A stretch of DNA of 64,000 nucleotides, taken from the NCBI GenBank assembly GCA_021396245.1, contig WNYE01000003.1, positions 310,001 to 374,000 on the forward strand, written 5' to 3'. Shown in pieces: positions 52,132 to 64,000 of this stretch (the first letter of the stretch is position 1; the number at the start of each line of letters is the position of its first letter). This DNA is from Sporothrix humicola. Its lineage: Eukaryota > Ascomycota > Sordariomycetes > Ophiostomatales > Ophiostomataceae. The notes under the pieces were generated by a model. The model saw only the letters and a list, made by a program, of their open reading frames with translations, was not told the DNA's origin and searched no databases. A program made the translations under genes and the position numbers.

Positions 52132-53450
52132 TTTGGATACTCGTGTGTGAAGGGCATGAAGGAGAAAGAAGAGAAGGGGAAGAAGGAGGGCATACCTGAT
52201 CCATTGGGGCGTCTGCCTTTTCTATATATGTCTGCGTATATGTATATGCAGATGCAGCCGGCCCGCGGCCGTGCTCGTGGTTTTGGATTTGCGTATGGTT
52301 TTTTGTCCTGCTGTTGCTTCTGCTGTCGTTTCGGCTGTGGCTTCTGCTTTGACTCTGCGTGTGGGTGTAATTTTTATTGCGGCTTTCAGAGCGGCTTTCC
52401 GAGCGGCTTTGATTTTGGACGCGGCTGGTGTCAATATCGTAGTCGTTGGCTTCCAATTCTAAATCGAGGTCGTGGTCGAGGTCACTGGGGTCGACATCAA
52501 GCATACACCGGACAATATGGTCCATTGGTCTTTGAGAAGGTGAATGGCGAATAGGCGCGGGCGGGACGAGATTGAGTGAAAGAAGGAACAAAAGGAGGCT
52601 GGCACGGGATGTTCTAAATGAAGCGGGAAGAACAAAAAGGACAGACGCACAACGCAAAATAAACACAAAGAGGTAGGGACAGAAAGAACGGAAAGCAAAT
52701 AAACAACGAGGAAGAGAACAGGAGAACAAAGCACCGGAAGAGAGTAAGAGAAAAGACGAGAGAAAAAAAGGTCGAGCTCGAAATAAAGTGGTTGCAGCTC
52801 CGGCCGCTTTTGTTTTCCCCGGAATAGATGTCGAGGAGGCTGTTGTGGAGGAGGAGGGAGGGTGAGAAGGAGGAAGAAACAAATATAAACGGAAAGAAAA
52901 GTAGTAAAGAGAAGATAATAAGAGAGAGAAAATAACGGCCAGCAATTAAATGTAATAGACGTCCCCGCGAGCAAAAAGAAGAGAATACACACTGAAAAGG
53001 CCGTAGTAGTCGTACTGTCGTAGAGGGCGAAGAGAACCAAAGGGCTGCAACAGAAAAAAAGATATGAGAGAGGACCAAAGCGGGAAAAGACGAGACGTTC
53101 TGGATATATATCGGAGGTCTGATATATGGGCGTATGGAGGGATGGAATCCCCAAAAAAGCAAGCAGCAGCAATAATAACCGGGGGGTTTTCCAAGTGGAG
53201 AATAGAAAAAAAGTCACAACGGTACTGCAACTGATGGGAAGGACTAGAAAGAGGAGTGGAAAGAGTGGGAAGCAGCCGGATGGTAATATGTGCGTCAAGT
53301 GAATGATAGCAGGCTGGCGAGCTGGCAGGCAAGCAAGCAGAAACAGAAACAATGGTGAAAACAGGACAAAAGAGGACAAAAAGTGTTAATAACAGGTTGA
53401 TAAAGAATAAAAAGGGATAAATATGAAGAAAGGCTGTCATTCATAATAAG
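52132..53450 (-). promoter_or_regulatory. long CT-rich upstream region of the Uds1 gene with an upstream ORF
   Basis: On the coding strand the region is strongly pyrimidine-rich (about 52600-53400), producing long stop-poor frames without meaning. An ATG at 52525 opens a frame of 211 codons that overlaps the main start at 52131 out of frame. After 110 codons of this frame a clean donor, CAG then GTATGC (52195), occurs, so this may be a leader exon or an alternative coding exon. Confidence 0.4.
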
Positions 53451-56400
53451 ACAAGGACCCAAGACTACAAGCTCAAGGGCAATTGCCAGCTCAATGACAA
53501 AAGGCTCCGGCGAAAATAAAGAAGAGGCTGTCTCTGCCACCAAGCCCCCATGGCTGCATGGAAAACAGACCCAGGCAACTATTCTCGACCAAAGACTGGA
53601 GGTTCTAGGTGCGGCGGGGCCCTCCCAAGGAGCCGTCTCCCCTGCTTCTTTTTTTTGGCATGGGTGGAGGGGGAGGACAAGGAGAAGGGGGAAAGGGAGG
53701 CGAAGATGGGTGGCAAGGGCGTGCAGGCAAGAAGACAAGGGGAATACGGAGTACATGGTGCAGATACAAGCTATTATTGTGCTATTACTCTCTAGTATTT
53801 TACTTTATTTTATTTTTATTCTCTTTTATCTCCATCTTCCTTGCTCTTTTACATCATTGGAACAGGGCAGATGCCTCCTGCGTTGACAGGAGTTGTGGGG
53901 GGGTAAAAGAGCCGGCAGGAAACACAACGCAGGCTGCAGGAAATAAGAAGCAGAAAGAATAAAAAAGGGAGGCAAAAAGCAGTAGGGAGGAGACAAGGAG
54001 AGACAAAAGAAATAATGAGTAAAAGAGACACAATGAGAAGGCATAAGAACCTCATTCACTTACTAAATTTCCCTTTTATGAGGGAGGGATCTTTACAGGC
54101 CCCAGTCTGTCCTGATGGAGAATAGCACAATCAACAAACAGACGAAAAGGGATGAAGAGATGAATGGGAAACAAAAGGGCAAGCTCTCAATGAGAAAAGG
54201 GCAAACAAACCGGTTATCCAGCGTATCACAGGTATTGTGAAGGGCAAACGACGTAGCACAGCTCCTGTATTTCAGTCACTTCTCGTCTTTTGGAGGAGAG
54301 CTCTTGAGCTTGTGCTGTCTTAATAGACCGTATTAAGAACATGGGAGGAAGGGGGAGGGTAGCAGAGAGAGAGGGGAGGGGGCTTTTTGGTGAACCGGAT
54401 TGGACGGGGGTTTGTTGTGTGTGTGCCTGTCTGTGCCTGTGCTTGAGTGCTAGGTTTTCTTGGGCTGTGCTTGGAGGTGCAGACGAAAAAGGTGTAAGTG
54501 GAGGTCAAGGCCTGGACCTCTTTCTCCCTCTGACTAGGGTTTTGAAAACAGCGCTATTTTGACAAAGTGTACTCCGTAAGTAAATAAGAAAATAAAGTAA
54601 AGAGGCGAAAATGTCTTATTGGAGACGCTAATGACTTACAAGAATTCAAAGGCGGCGTCTGGAAGGAAGTATGACGCGATTGAAGAACGATCAAAAAAGA
54701 GACAAAAGAAAGCACAGTACGTAGTAAAATGTGAAATAAAAATGTGGACAGAATTGTGGACAAACAGTGGGCAAAATCACAAGCCCAAACAGAGATACTA
54801 CGGGAGCTCAGTGGAAACTAGAAACAGAAAAAAAAAACGTGCCGTCGTAGCAGGACGTTGCATCGTGTTTTGGGGCAGGCGTCGTAGCGGCGGAAAGTAT
54901 CGTTTTTCTTTGCAAGGGATTTGACGGAGCTCCCGTATCACCTTTGGGTGAGGATTGTGAGGAGAACAGAAGAGGAGTTTTTACTCTTCTCTTCTCTTGA
55001 CTTTCTACCTTTTTCAGAACGGGACCCATCCGCGGTACGACCCTATGTTCCGTCCTCTGGGAACGACAAAGTTGGGCGGGATAGGCAGTGGACTGCGAAT
55101 ACGGAGACCTGATAACCTCGTGGGCCTGCTTGTCTTCTAGGGAAAAGGCCAAAAGACAAAAGCAGATACCGAAGGCCCAAGAAGGCATTGAAAGAAGAGA
55201 GCAGAAAGCAAGAACCGGCTCGGCAGACGAACGCATAATAGACAAGACCTGCAAAAACGTGGAAAACGTGGAAACAAGGGGAACTCGCAGGCAGGATTCC
55301 AGCCGCCGTCACGAATCACGGCTGCCGTGTCCTGTTTTGTTTCACGCACGGGGCTCTGAAAACGTAGAGGCACAGAGTGATAGGACTCGTTGGATGTTGG
55401 AAATCACATTGGACAGGACATTGACCTGGCCGTACTCGGGCAATCGCAGCCGAGTGGACGGGACAGGCCAGGCATTCGAATCTCTGTCGATTCGTACCTC
55501 ATGAACTGGTCGTGCTTTTTCGGGATAGCTTTTTTGTTTCCTTTTTGTTTCTCATTTTTTCCTCTTGTCCAACAAAATTGTTGAGCACAAAACAAGACGG
55601 AAACGAAACGGGAGGATACAGGAGAATACATAAAGACAAGGGGAAGCTCGGAAACCAGGACAATCCGAAAGAAGAGATGGAGAAAGCAACGCCGTTGAAG
55701 CTTTTTCTTCTCGTCAAAGTCTTAGCCGTTCTCCGTACAACGCACAGAAAAAGAAGCACCGATCGTCTTGTCTTTTGGGGGGTTTTCTGGGATACGCGGA
55801 TACTTGCTTTTTTCAGTCCTCGGAAAAACAACCGAGACAATGACAAGAGAATTAGTCGTAAAATTGTTGTCAACTCGTAAATAACAAGGAGAATAGTTAC
55901 GACGACAGGGACATTCGACATAAAAAACTACAACCAAGACAAGGCAAGGCAAGACAAGGCCATAAAGAGATGAAAGGAGAAAAGGAAAAATACATTTTTC
56001 ATGAGGCTACGGAGTATCTTGAAAATATGGATCACAACGGGGGAAAATAGGAGACATATTGGGGGAAAAAAAGGAAGAAAAAAAAGGCGAGAAGCAAAAT
56101 AACAACGAAAAGTGAATCCCGAAGAAGTGAAAAACAAAAATAATAAGCGAGTTGGAGTTGAGAACCAACAAGATTTCAAACAAAAATAGAAACTGGGACC
56201 TGATCCAAGCTTCTGGTCCGTCGATTTTGCCAACAGTTTTCGAGCCTTTCGAACTGCCCAGCTGGGAATGGAGCCGTGAACCAAGATGCCGGACCTCGAA
56301 TTGTGAGACAAACTGTGGGTGATGATCGAGGAAGGTCGAAAGGGAGAACAGAGACGTAAAAGAAAGACATTGAAATGAACTGGAGGGACTGTGGGCAGCT

Positions 56401-59400
56401 AAGATGTCCAAGGTGTCGGATTCAACGGGAGATGTGTTGTTATTATTGAGCACAAATGATGGGGGATAACGGGAAGCAGGCATCACAAGTCGCACAGAGC
56501 ATCTCAGAATAGAAGCAAATAGCCAAAAAGAGACAGAAGCAGATAAAAACAGCTCGGAAGAACTCAGATTAGCATCCTCTTCGCTCCTTTCACATCCTTT
56601 CGGCTCCTTTCGTTCTCTCGCTCACAGAAACATCTCGACATCCTCCAAGGAGAATTCAAAGAAACAGACAAACAGATCATGAGGACAGGCTACAGGGACA
56701 GGCAGAGGCAAAGACAAGGCCAGAGAGACAAGCAGGGAGGCAAAACGAGAAGAGGCGAACAGGGAACTCAAAGCTTGGCCAAAGCTAAGACATCTCTGGT
56801 ATTACAAGAAGACAAGGCAGGAGGTGAATAAGAGCACTGTTGACAATAGGGACCGCAATAGGGGCTGGATTGACAACGCTCCTGCCCCTCAAAAAGCAAA
56901 AAGCAAAAAGTCAAGACAGGCAAGACCCAAGACAAGGCCCCGCCCATCCATCCTTTTTGGCCCTTTCCCCCATGTTGAAACCACGCTTGCGCCGATTGCA
57001 GCATCGACCCGACCAGGGTGTTCTGGGTAGTGGGGCCTGTGAGGTGCAGTGAAAAGTCAAAACCAAAGAAAAAAGAAAAGAAAGATACAAAACGACGTTC
57101 AAATACGGCGTCGGGGTCAAGTACCGTCGCGTTCGGTTGTTTCGGTCGTTCCTGACGTCCCTGGCCGCAGTGTTCCTGACGTTCCTTCCTGATGGGGCAG
57201 TACGGGTGTGTACTTGCCCAAGTTACCTGCAAAAGGCTGTTGCCGTCGTACTTCTACTTGTGGTGATACTGCACCAATTGCACCTTCCCTCGTCGCCCAA
57301 AAGGGCCAGGTGCAGTAGTTTCCTTCTTTGTGAAATGTTTTGATGCGGCCGTCGTTTTTTGTGAAGCAGGTGCGAATTTGCATCGCGCCTACCTCAAAGT
57401 AAACAGTGACAGAAGAATAACGTCAATTCAACGTCTTGCGGGGAAAGAGGCCGATCACTGGCCAACTTTTCAACGGCTGATCGTCGCTTTCTTTTCTTTT
57501 TCCTTTCGCTTGTCCTCACATCATTTTAACTCTTGTCTTTTGTCTATTTGTCTCGTCATTCTTGTGTTTAGTTTTCATTTGTCTTCTCATATCTCCCCAA
57601 CAACAACGATGCTTTGGATGCAATGCACTGCACATACCCTCTTTTCCTGCATTCTCTGCATTTCCTGCATTTTGTGCGTATTTTGTACTGCGTGCGTCTT
57701 GCCGCGTCTTCCTCCCGTTTTGCACCCGCCGTGACAGTGCTTCCGCTTATTTTACGGGGTAATACATCAATTGAAGCACGATGCTGTGCGCTGCCGTGCG
57801 CGTGCAGCAAGATGCAGATACACAATAGAGGCGCAGACTTCCGTTGCTTTACTCGAGGTTATTCCTGATGTCCAGCTTGGACGGATAACGAGTATCTTTT
57901 CAGTGGCACAGCTGCGCAAAGATACTTGAGCCACGTTGTATCGACTCGACAAAAAGGGAAAAGAAGAGGCTCGAGGCCCTTGCCAAGCCTTCGCTTGCAA
58001 CAGCACAAGTGCGTGCTGAAGTGAGCAGTGCCCAGTGATGGGCAAACTAGAAGGAAGAGAGAGAAGAAAAAACGAAAGGCTCACAAGTCACCGGCTTCGG
58101 AGGGCAGCAAGGCTCTCATCATTGCATCGACATTGTCTTAGTTGATGCCATTGCTTTTCTTCTTTTGCTGATCTTCAGTCTCGTCTGCCTTTTGCTTCCT
58201 TTCTCGAGTCCCGTGGTATTTCCACATGCGAACAGACACAGAACTTGTTGACTTGCAACAATGATTGCAACAGCAGGTGGATATCGTGGATATCGTGGAC
58301 CTTGAGGGAGCGTGGCCAACCCGCAACGGTCAAGAAATAGTTAAGAAATGGAATGAACAAAGTCTTATTATGACTGCTGACTGCAGCGACGATCACTTGA
58401 TAAATGCAGCCAGCTCCTCAGACTCCAAGACAAGCAGACAAACAGACAAGCATCGAGACAATGCCCCTCCATCATCCTTCCAAAGTCGCAATCCGGAAGC
58501 TATCCGTTCTCACCTTGCTAGCTGCTTTGAGAGTGAACAAAACATGAAGATCCTCTCTCGCTGGTCCAAGCTGTTCAGACTTGTACTAATTATTTTCAAG
58601 GATTCCAGGGTCCCTCGCTGGGCACAGACGCTGCAGGCCAGTGAGAATCTGCCCCTCCCCGCTGAGCTCTTGACCGGAGCATGCTACGAATTGGGCAAAG
58701 ATACGAGCAGCCTGGTGACTGTGCTTTTGGCTCTCTGTAAGTCACAAACTCTCACAGTCCTGGAGGCGCAAAACCTTTCCTTTTTGAGGTATCCGAAACA
58801 GCCGCCAAAAGATTTCCACTTTTGCTTTTGGTTTCCTGCACTTGTTTCTTTTTTGTGTCTCTCTTTTGAAGTCTGGTTCAGCCTGTGGGGCATCAACCAA
58901 GAAACCTGAAGAAACAAATGCAAAAAGACACAAAAGACAGGCTCAAGTCCTCACAAATATTATGCCCATCGAGCACGTCCATCCTCAAAAGTTTGGTTGT
59001 CGACTGCAGCATAAAATGAGACCAGCGATTTCTGCATAACGAGACCATAGCGCATTCGGAGCAAAATGGAAAAGATGAGCAGAAAATGGGAGAAATGAGG
59101 CAAAACAAAGAAAGGATGGGCCAAAAAAAGATAAAAAGAGATCATGATCAACAAGCTCCGAGTTCACATCCTCTGTGTTGTTTCCTGTCGGTTCCTGAGT
59201 TTAAACTCGTGTCCCAAGAGTCGCCAAAGGCCCAAGAGTCCCGGCAGCTCGATACTTCAAGGACATGGTCTGTTCCAATCGGAGAATTATGTGAACCATT
59301 GTTTTATCGTGTCCTGTTCACTGTGCATCTTTCTTTTCCTGCCTCTATTCACCTGCTACGGGCACTGACCTTCAGGAGGTCGGGCTGCACTAACCTGCTG

Positions 59401-59620
59401 TAAGAAAAGATCGACACTCGACTTACAGGAGTCTCCTGACTTACACCTTTAAAGTTTTCTTTTTTGCCTCTTTTGCCCCTCGCTTCCGTTTCCTCGTGGC
59501 CGTCAGCACTTATGGCATTGAAAAGGATAATAAGACAACAAGTAAAAATTAAAGAGAAACGACGCTCCCGTGGTTCCCTCCATAAAACCTAGACGGTGAT
59601 CCTTTTTGTGGAGGGGAAAA

Positions 59621-59666
59621 GGCAGTGATTTGCCACTGATTATCAGTGATTGTCTGTGATTACCAG
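59621..59666 (+). repeat. four-unit 10-bp imperfect tandem repeat
   Basis: Successive 10-base units ending in TGATT/CTGAT/GTGAT/GTGAT follow one another exactly every 10 bp (units start at 59621, 59631, 59641 and 59651), then a partial fifth. Consensus about TNNCNGTGAT. Confidence 0.6.
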
Positions 59667-59939
59667 CGGCCGCCTATGATCTACGGGCGCAGCAGGTCAA
59701 AAAAGTGACGACAGCTCGGTCAGAGCTTCAATGCCATAATTGTGGCAAACACAGTCCTATGTGGCAATGCCGACAAACAAGCATAAACAAAGCTTAATGC
59801 ATTGAATAATGTGTATTTTTATCGCCTTCGACAAAGCATGACGTTGGTTTTTAAACATTTGTGTACTCTGAGGTTTACATCCAAAATATTTCAACATTTT
59901 GGTTCAGTTGTTTGTTTCTCATTTACGATTCATCGTTTA

Positions 59940-59941
<2 letters not shown>

Positions 59942-59974
<33 letters not shown>
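59942..59974. repeat. 33-base homopolymer T run
   Basis: An uninterrupted run of 33 T on the plus strand, followed by about 90 bases rich in A. It could be a poly(A) tail of a retroposed sequence on the minus strand, a simple slippage tract, or partly an assembly artefact. Confidence 0.9.
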
Positions 59975-59978
<4 letters not shown>

Positions 59979-61420
59979 CGAAAAATAATTAAACGGCCGC
60001 AAATGTAAAATAAGTAAAAAAGAAAAGAGAATAAATTCACAACTATTAAAATAATACAAAATAAAACAAATACCGTCGCACCGAGGTCACTGTTCTCTCC
60101 TCCCATTCACATTAATATCATTTTCATGTCTAGCTCCATCTCTCATCACCATCCCCGATTTATCCCCTCGGCGCACACCGTCTTTTGCCGCCCAATAAAC
60201 CAACAAATGCTGCCTTCCCGTTGGGGCAATATGTAAACAAGGTGCAAAATAGTGCAAAATAGGCCAAATTGACACTTTTCGAGGTCAAAGCTCACGGCAA
60301 GACTGCCATGCCGCCCAGCAGATACCAACAGATGTGGATAAAATGGAACGAAGAAAATGAAAGAGATAATCAAATCGACAAAGTTACTGAGTTCATACCG
60401 TGCCTGCCACGTTCTTTTCTAGTCCTGTATCTTGAGAAAGATACCTTGGCTTCCAAGCTGGCCTGGTCTGTCAATACCATAATTTTCTTACCATGTTTTT
60501 GCGTAATGTTTCTTTCGGTAACCGGAGCTTGTTCGGCAGTTCTCTGTTTCGTCACTTTTCATTCCCAAGTTTTTTGATGTCAAAATCTCGTCACAGGAAT
60601 CACTGTTCTCATCACTTCTGTCGCCATCTTGTTTCGACAACGGTCTGCATAAATGTTCTGCCCCTCACTTGTATCTTTCCCTGCTTCTCCTTCCTCACCT
60701 TGGTTTTTGTCCGGCACTCGGCCAGCGGATGGGCTTCCGGTCTCACAAATTGTATTCGGGACAAGCCAGGGTCGTTATCTTGCTTTTAGTGAAGGACAAG
60801 ACAGAAAAGGCAGCAGTGAACCAGTGTTACATCCTTGAACGGTGCATCACTGTGACATTATCCCAGGGGAGAAAACAAGCTCAATTTTTCAACTACGACA
60901 TATGGCATAATTTGATCGAGGGATCTTGATAAAAGGCGCAGATGATGACAAGGTCTAGATGGAGATGGGCTAGACAGTGATGTATCCTACAAGGCATGCG
61001 GTCTCGATGCCGGTGAATCATCTCTCAGAAGAGATACTTCTCACGAAGTAGTCCGCCTTGAGCGAAGTAAAAGCGAGACAAGCCTGGCGCGGGCGAGGCG
61101 GACGAGCAGGCGGTCCGTGTGTCAGAAAATAAATAGGAAAAAAAGAGAAAGGTTCGGCACACCATTCCCATTTAGGCGTTTCTTTCGTCGTCTGTGCAGA
61201 GAGTTGAGGTACGAAGTACTTACTGTCTTGTATTTTGTATATTGTATCATGTACTCCGTATTCTGTATCTTGCAACTCGTTTGATATTGTATCTGGCTTC
61301 ATCGTCTCCATACGGCCATGATGTTTCGGCGTCCCACGATTTGCCTTGCTGCATGCCGGGAGCGCCTTGCAGGAATCTTGCATTGCCCTATTCCCAGAAG
61401 CATGAGAACTCCCCGAATAT

Positions 61421-61443
61421 GTACTCCAGTATGTACGGAGTAC
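61421..61443. repeat. inverted GTACTCC / GGAGTAC pair
   Basis: GTACTCC at 61421-61427 and GGAGTAC at 61437-61443 are exact reverse complements separated by nine bases. It is one of several TACTCCGTA-type motifs in the right-hand intergenic part; another complete copy is at 61251-61260. Confidence 0.7.
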
Positions 61444-64000
61444 CCGTATTCTTATTCTTCCCTTGACTGCTCAAAAACTCTGGTGAAGCATCTTGCTGCA
61501 AGCGAGCGGGACTTGTGCTCCTTCTCTGCGACGGCAAATCTGACAAAGAAACATGGTTTATTACAGAGCATGATGTATAGTATGTTGTAGTGGGTGGCTC
61601 TTGTATCTGACAAAAAGACAGCAAAGTGCACGAGAATGGATTCCCATGAAGATGGAAACAACAGCGTTGCAAAATATTCCAGCGCAGCGTCGTATTGATC
61701 CATCTTGGCGTGGGTCACGACAAGACCAGAAAGAAAGCAACAGTAATACTCCCTAACAAAAATAAGAAACAGCGCCAGCCTCTCTCTTTTTGCTCCTTCT
61801 ACGACCTCCCATTCCTTTAGGGTCTTTTGCGGAAAAGTGAAGAGGAAAAACGAAGAAAGCGAGCGGGCAAAAATAAAGAAAAGATAGCAAACAAAATCTG
61901 CCAAAAAGCCTCGGAAGACTGCCGGCGGGGATCTGTCATTATCGTGGCCTGGCTTGGCCATGCCATGATGAAATCCAGCCTGAAGCTTACCGGGGTGTTG
62001 AAGGATTTCCTATTAAGATCCCTACAAGTCGCCTGCAGGCATCGTCTTACAGCACCTAACACACTCACAATCCCAGCTCAAACGTGCAGTAGTGTCCACA
62101 GCGAGTGTCTCGGATTGTTCTTTGGTTGTCTTCTTCCGTTTTCTAGTGTAGTGGGCCATATGTGAGAGAATCGATCACAAAATGTCGTCAAAAGTATTCG
62201 TAAATGGCCTCTAACTTCGAGGTACTCCGAATAGCCTATGAGAACACATACGGCAACTGCCCGAAAGCCGACGAACGGGCCCTCTGTTCACTTTATTTTG
62301 TTTTTCTCCAAAAGCCGGCTTGATATTGAACTTGCGGCTGCGTTGACGATCCATGCTTCTCGCGGAGAGGAAAAAAGGGAAGAGAAAAAGAAGAAGAAAA
62401 GGTCCTTTGACCGGGTTTTTTGAGGCCCATCAAGATAATATATTGTCTTCACCGAGCAACAACAACGGCGACGTCGTCTCTCCTAGATTATCCATTGGCG
62501 CCCGGGGAAAGGGCAGTCTACCCCGACCATGTGCTCTTTCTCCAGACGTTCTTCGGCACTTTTGTCTCTTTCTTTCCTTCTTGTCTCGAGAGAGTTCCCT
62601 TTTTGGCAAAATTGTGGTCGTGATCTTCGAAAAAACAACCGTGCATTCTGTTTTCACTCGCACACTCATATCGTTACAGTTCGTCTGATTCTTATGAAAT
62701 TTTACAAACAAATTGACTCGTCTCCCACAAGAATGCATCTTGTGTATCGTGGTCCACAAAGATCGTACCTTGCAGAGAATCAAGATATGAACCTGCCCCA
62801 ATATCGTGCATACAAGTAGGTGCATAGAGAACTCTGTATTATGGAGTGCAGCACATATTACCCTCCCCTCTGATATTGTGTATCTTGTCCCCTCTTCTGC
62901 AGCCAGGATGGCCGAATCCGAACACGACGATGAACTCTGAGATCGCCTGCAGCATAAAGTCGCACCTGATAAGTTTTGAGAGGAAAAGTAACCTTGAAGT
63001 TTAAAGTGAACGGATTTTGGTTGCAGAGCAGCGTAGCTCTGCATTGGGATAGCATTTCGGACCCTGTTTTCTCTTGTAGCGCACTAAACGATACTCCTGT
63101 GATATCGTATTGGTATCAGTGCGCAAAGTGACTAATAGAGAAGAGTGCAGCAACTTTATGCAGCGACCGTTGCAGCCATCACAGGTCCATTGTCACTGTC
63201 TCTTTTCATCTTCATTCTTCTCCTTTATTCTGAACAATCAAACACACAGACGGCAGACAATGGCAGTGTGCTCCATGCAGCTCCATGAAGAGTGTTACAG
63301 CACAGATGGTGTTAGTAAAGTGTAAGAATAAAATGTAGGAATAAATCGGAATTGTGAAGTGCACATATGTGGCATTGGCGATTCGTGCCGCCCATGTGAA
63401 GCATCAAATCGGCAGGACTGGACCAGAAAATGTTTCATTGGCAATTTGTTTCATAAACTACTGCAAGCACTTGTGACGGCGATGCTGCGTCCATGTAAAA
63501 GTGCTTCGACTTTCAACCTCGTGGTAGTATTTCCATTTATCGTCGTTTGGATTAGCCCCCCCTCTTTTCAATCTTTCAGTCTTTCAATCTACTTTTTACC
63601 TTTCTGGCTACTCGACTTAATCTCCTATTTTCCTTTCACGTTTCTTGATCCTCGAATCCATGAGAACCATGGTTTCGTAGAACTGGTCTTCCCAGGAATG
63701 TTCTCAACTATCTGTGACTGCATGGACTGCCCCTCATCCTCGATCCAGATAGATTGTCGTACACACAAAATCGGTGAACCCCACGTCCAATGGCCAATCC
63801 CATAACAAGATACAGGATCTTTTCCCAGAAAACCACACCTGAACACAAAACAGCATTCGGCATAACCTCGTTGTTTCTGGTTCGTTTCCTTCTGTTCGGG
63901 TCCTCCGTTTGGTCCATTGTTCGGCATTGTGCCCTGCTGTCCGCCGTTCGGCGCCCTTGTTTCAACTTCACCGCTTCCTTTTGCATTTTTGCGCCGTTTG

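Larger units (their letters stand above)
53451..64000. other. 10.5 kb stretch without a supportable gene
   Basis: Many short frames on both strands, none with a recognisable domain and none longer than about 180 codons from an ATG. Some parts are purine-rich minisatellite-like (about 55920-55965 and 56690-56760). The stretch holds a 33-base T-run, a four-unit 10-bp repeat and several TACTCCGTA motifs, listed separately. No reverse transcriptase, transposase, rRNA or tRNA was recognised. It may be regulatory or decayed intergenic DNA, or hold spliced or noncoding genes that I cannot see. Confidence 0.55.

Noticed and set aside
52459..53379. A 306-codon minus-strand frame, Leu/Phe/Ser-rich, looking like a membrane protein
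   Set aside because: Composition follows from the pyrimidine-rich upstream region of the Uds1 gene; no ordered membrane-protein pattern and no motif.
58370..58909. A 179-codon plus-strand frame in the gene-poor end
   Set aside because: The frame is open further upstream only from a TTG. No recognisable domain, no codon bias like the real genes, and such a frame is not very unlikely in 10 kb of six-frame sequence.
63880..63920. TGTTCGGGTCC resembling a tRNA B box
   Set aside because: No matching A box or foldable cloverleaf around it; the B-box core RA is missing.

Overview
The window is nuclear DNA of a filamentous ascomycete (Pezizomycotina, most likely a Sordariomycete; an Ophiostomatales or Sporothrix-like source is a guess). 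The evidence is GC-rich coding exons with strong C/G third-position bias, few and short introns (62-137 bp, GTNNGT donors, some with RCTAAC branch sites), long pyrimidine-rich leaders, and fungal families such as a HET-domain protein, an Akr1-type palmitoyltransferase, a Uds1 septation protein, a BIM1-like copper protein and an AA7 oxidase.

Layout. Rightward from the left: a sucrose-type transporter (2.4-4.6 kb), an M20 amidohydrolase (6.3-7.7 kb) and an AA7/BBE FAD oxidase (10.2-11.6 kb). An ankyrin-DHHC palmitoyltransferase runs leftward (12.2-14.7 kb). SRP receptor beta (+) and cystathionine beta-synthase (-) converge at 16.2-19.3 kb. A Dal5-type MFS transporter (-, 20.3-22.0 kb) has an AT-rich inverted-repeat island behind it. 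From 24.6 to 29.1 kb lies an intronless 1496-residue protein that is the most unusual gene here. A BIM1-like, GPI-anchored copper protein (-) and a ferric/cupric reductase (+) then diverge across 3.2 kb. Next come arginyl-tRNA synthetase (+), a protein kinase (-), a HET-domain protein (-), an M1 aminopeptidase of the leukotriene-A4-hydrolase type (-) and a Uds1-domain protein (-, to 52.1 kb). The last 11 kb (about 53-64 kb) show no gene I can support.

Working together. Most genes are unrelated housekeeping or accessory functions. Two neighbourhoods invite functional hypotheses. The BIM1-like protein and the reductase could form a copper-acquisition pair: the reductase has a Met-rich N-terminus and a duplicated Cys-Cys segment. 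The 24.6 kb gene, the kinase and the HET protein could belong to fungal self/non-self or cell-death signalling. The 24.6 kb protein appears to join a HeLo-like helical region, a pseudokinase and a trypsin-like protease whose catalytic residues are split by a long acidic insertion. No tRNA, rRNA, CRISPR array or intact transposon was recognised. All calls rest on reading motifs by eye; no database search was run.
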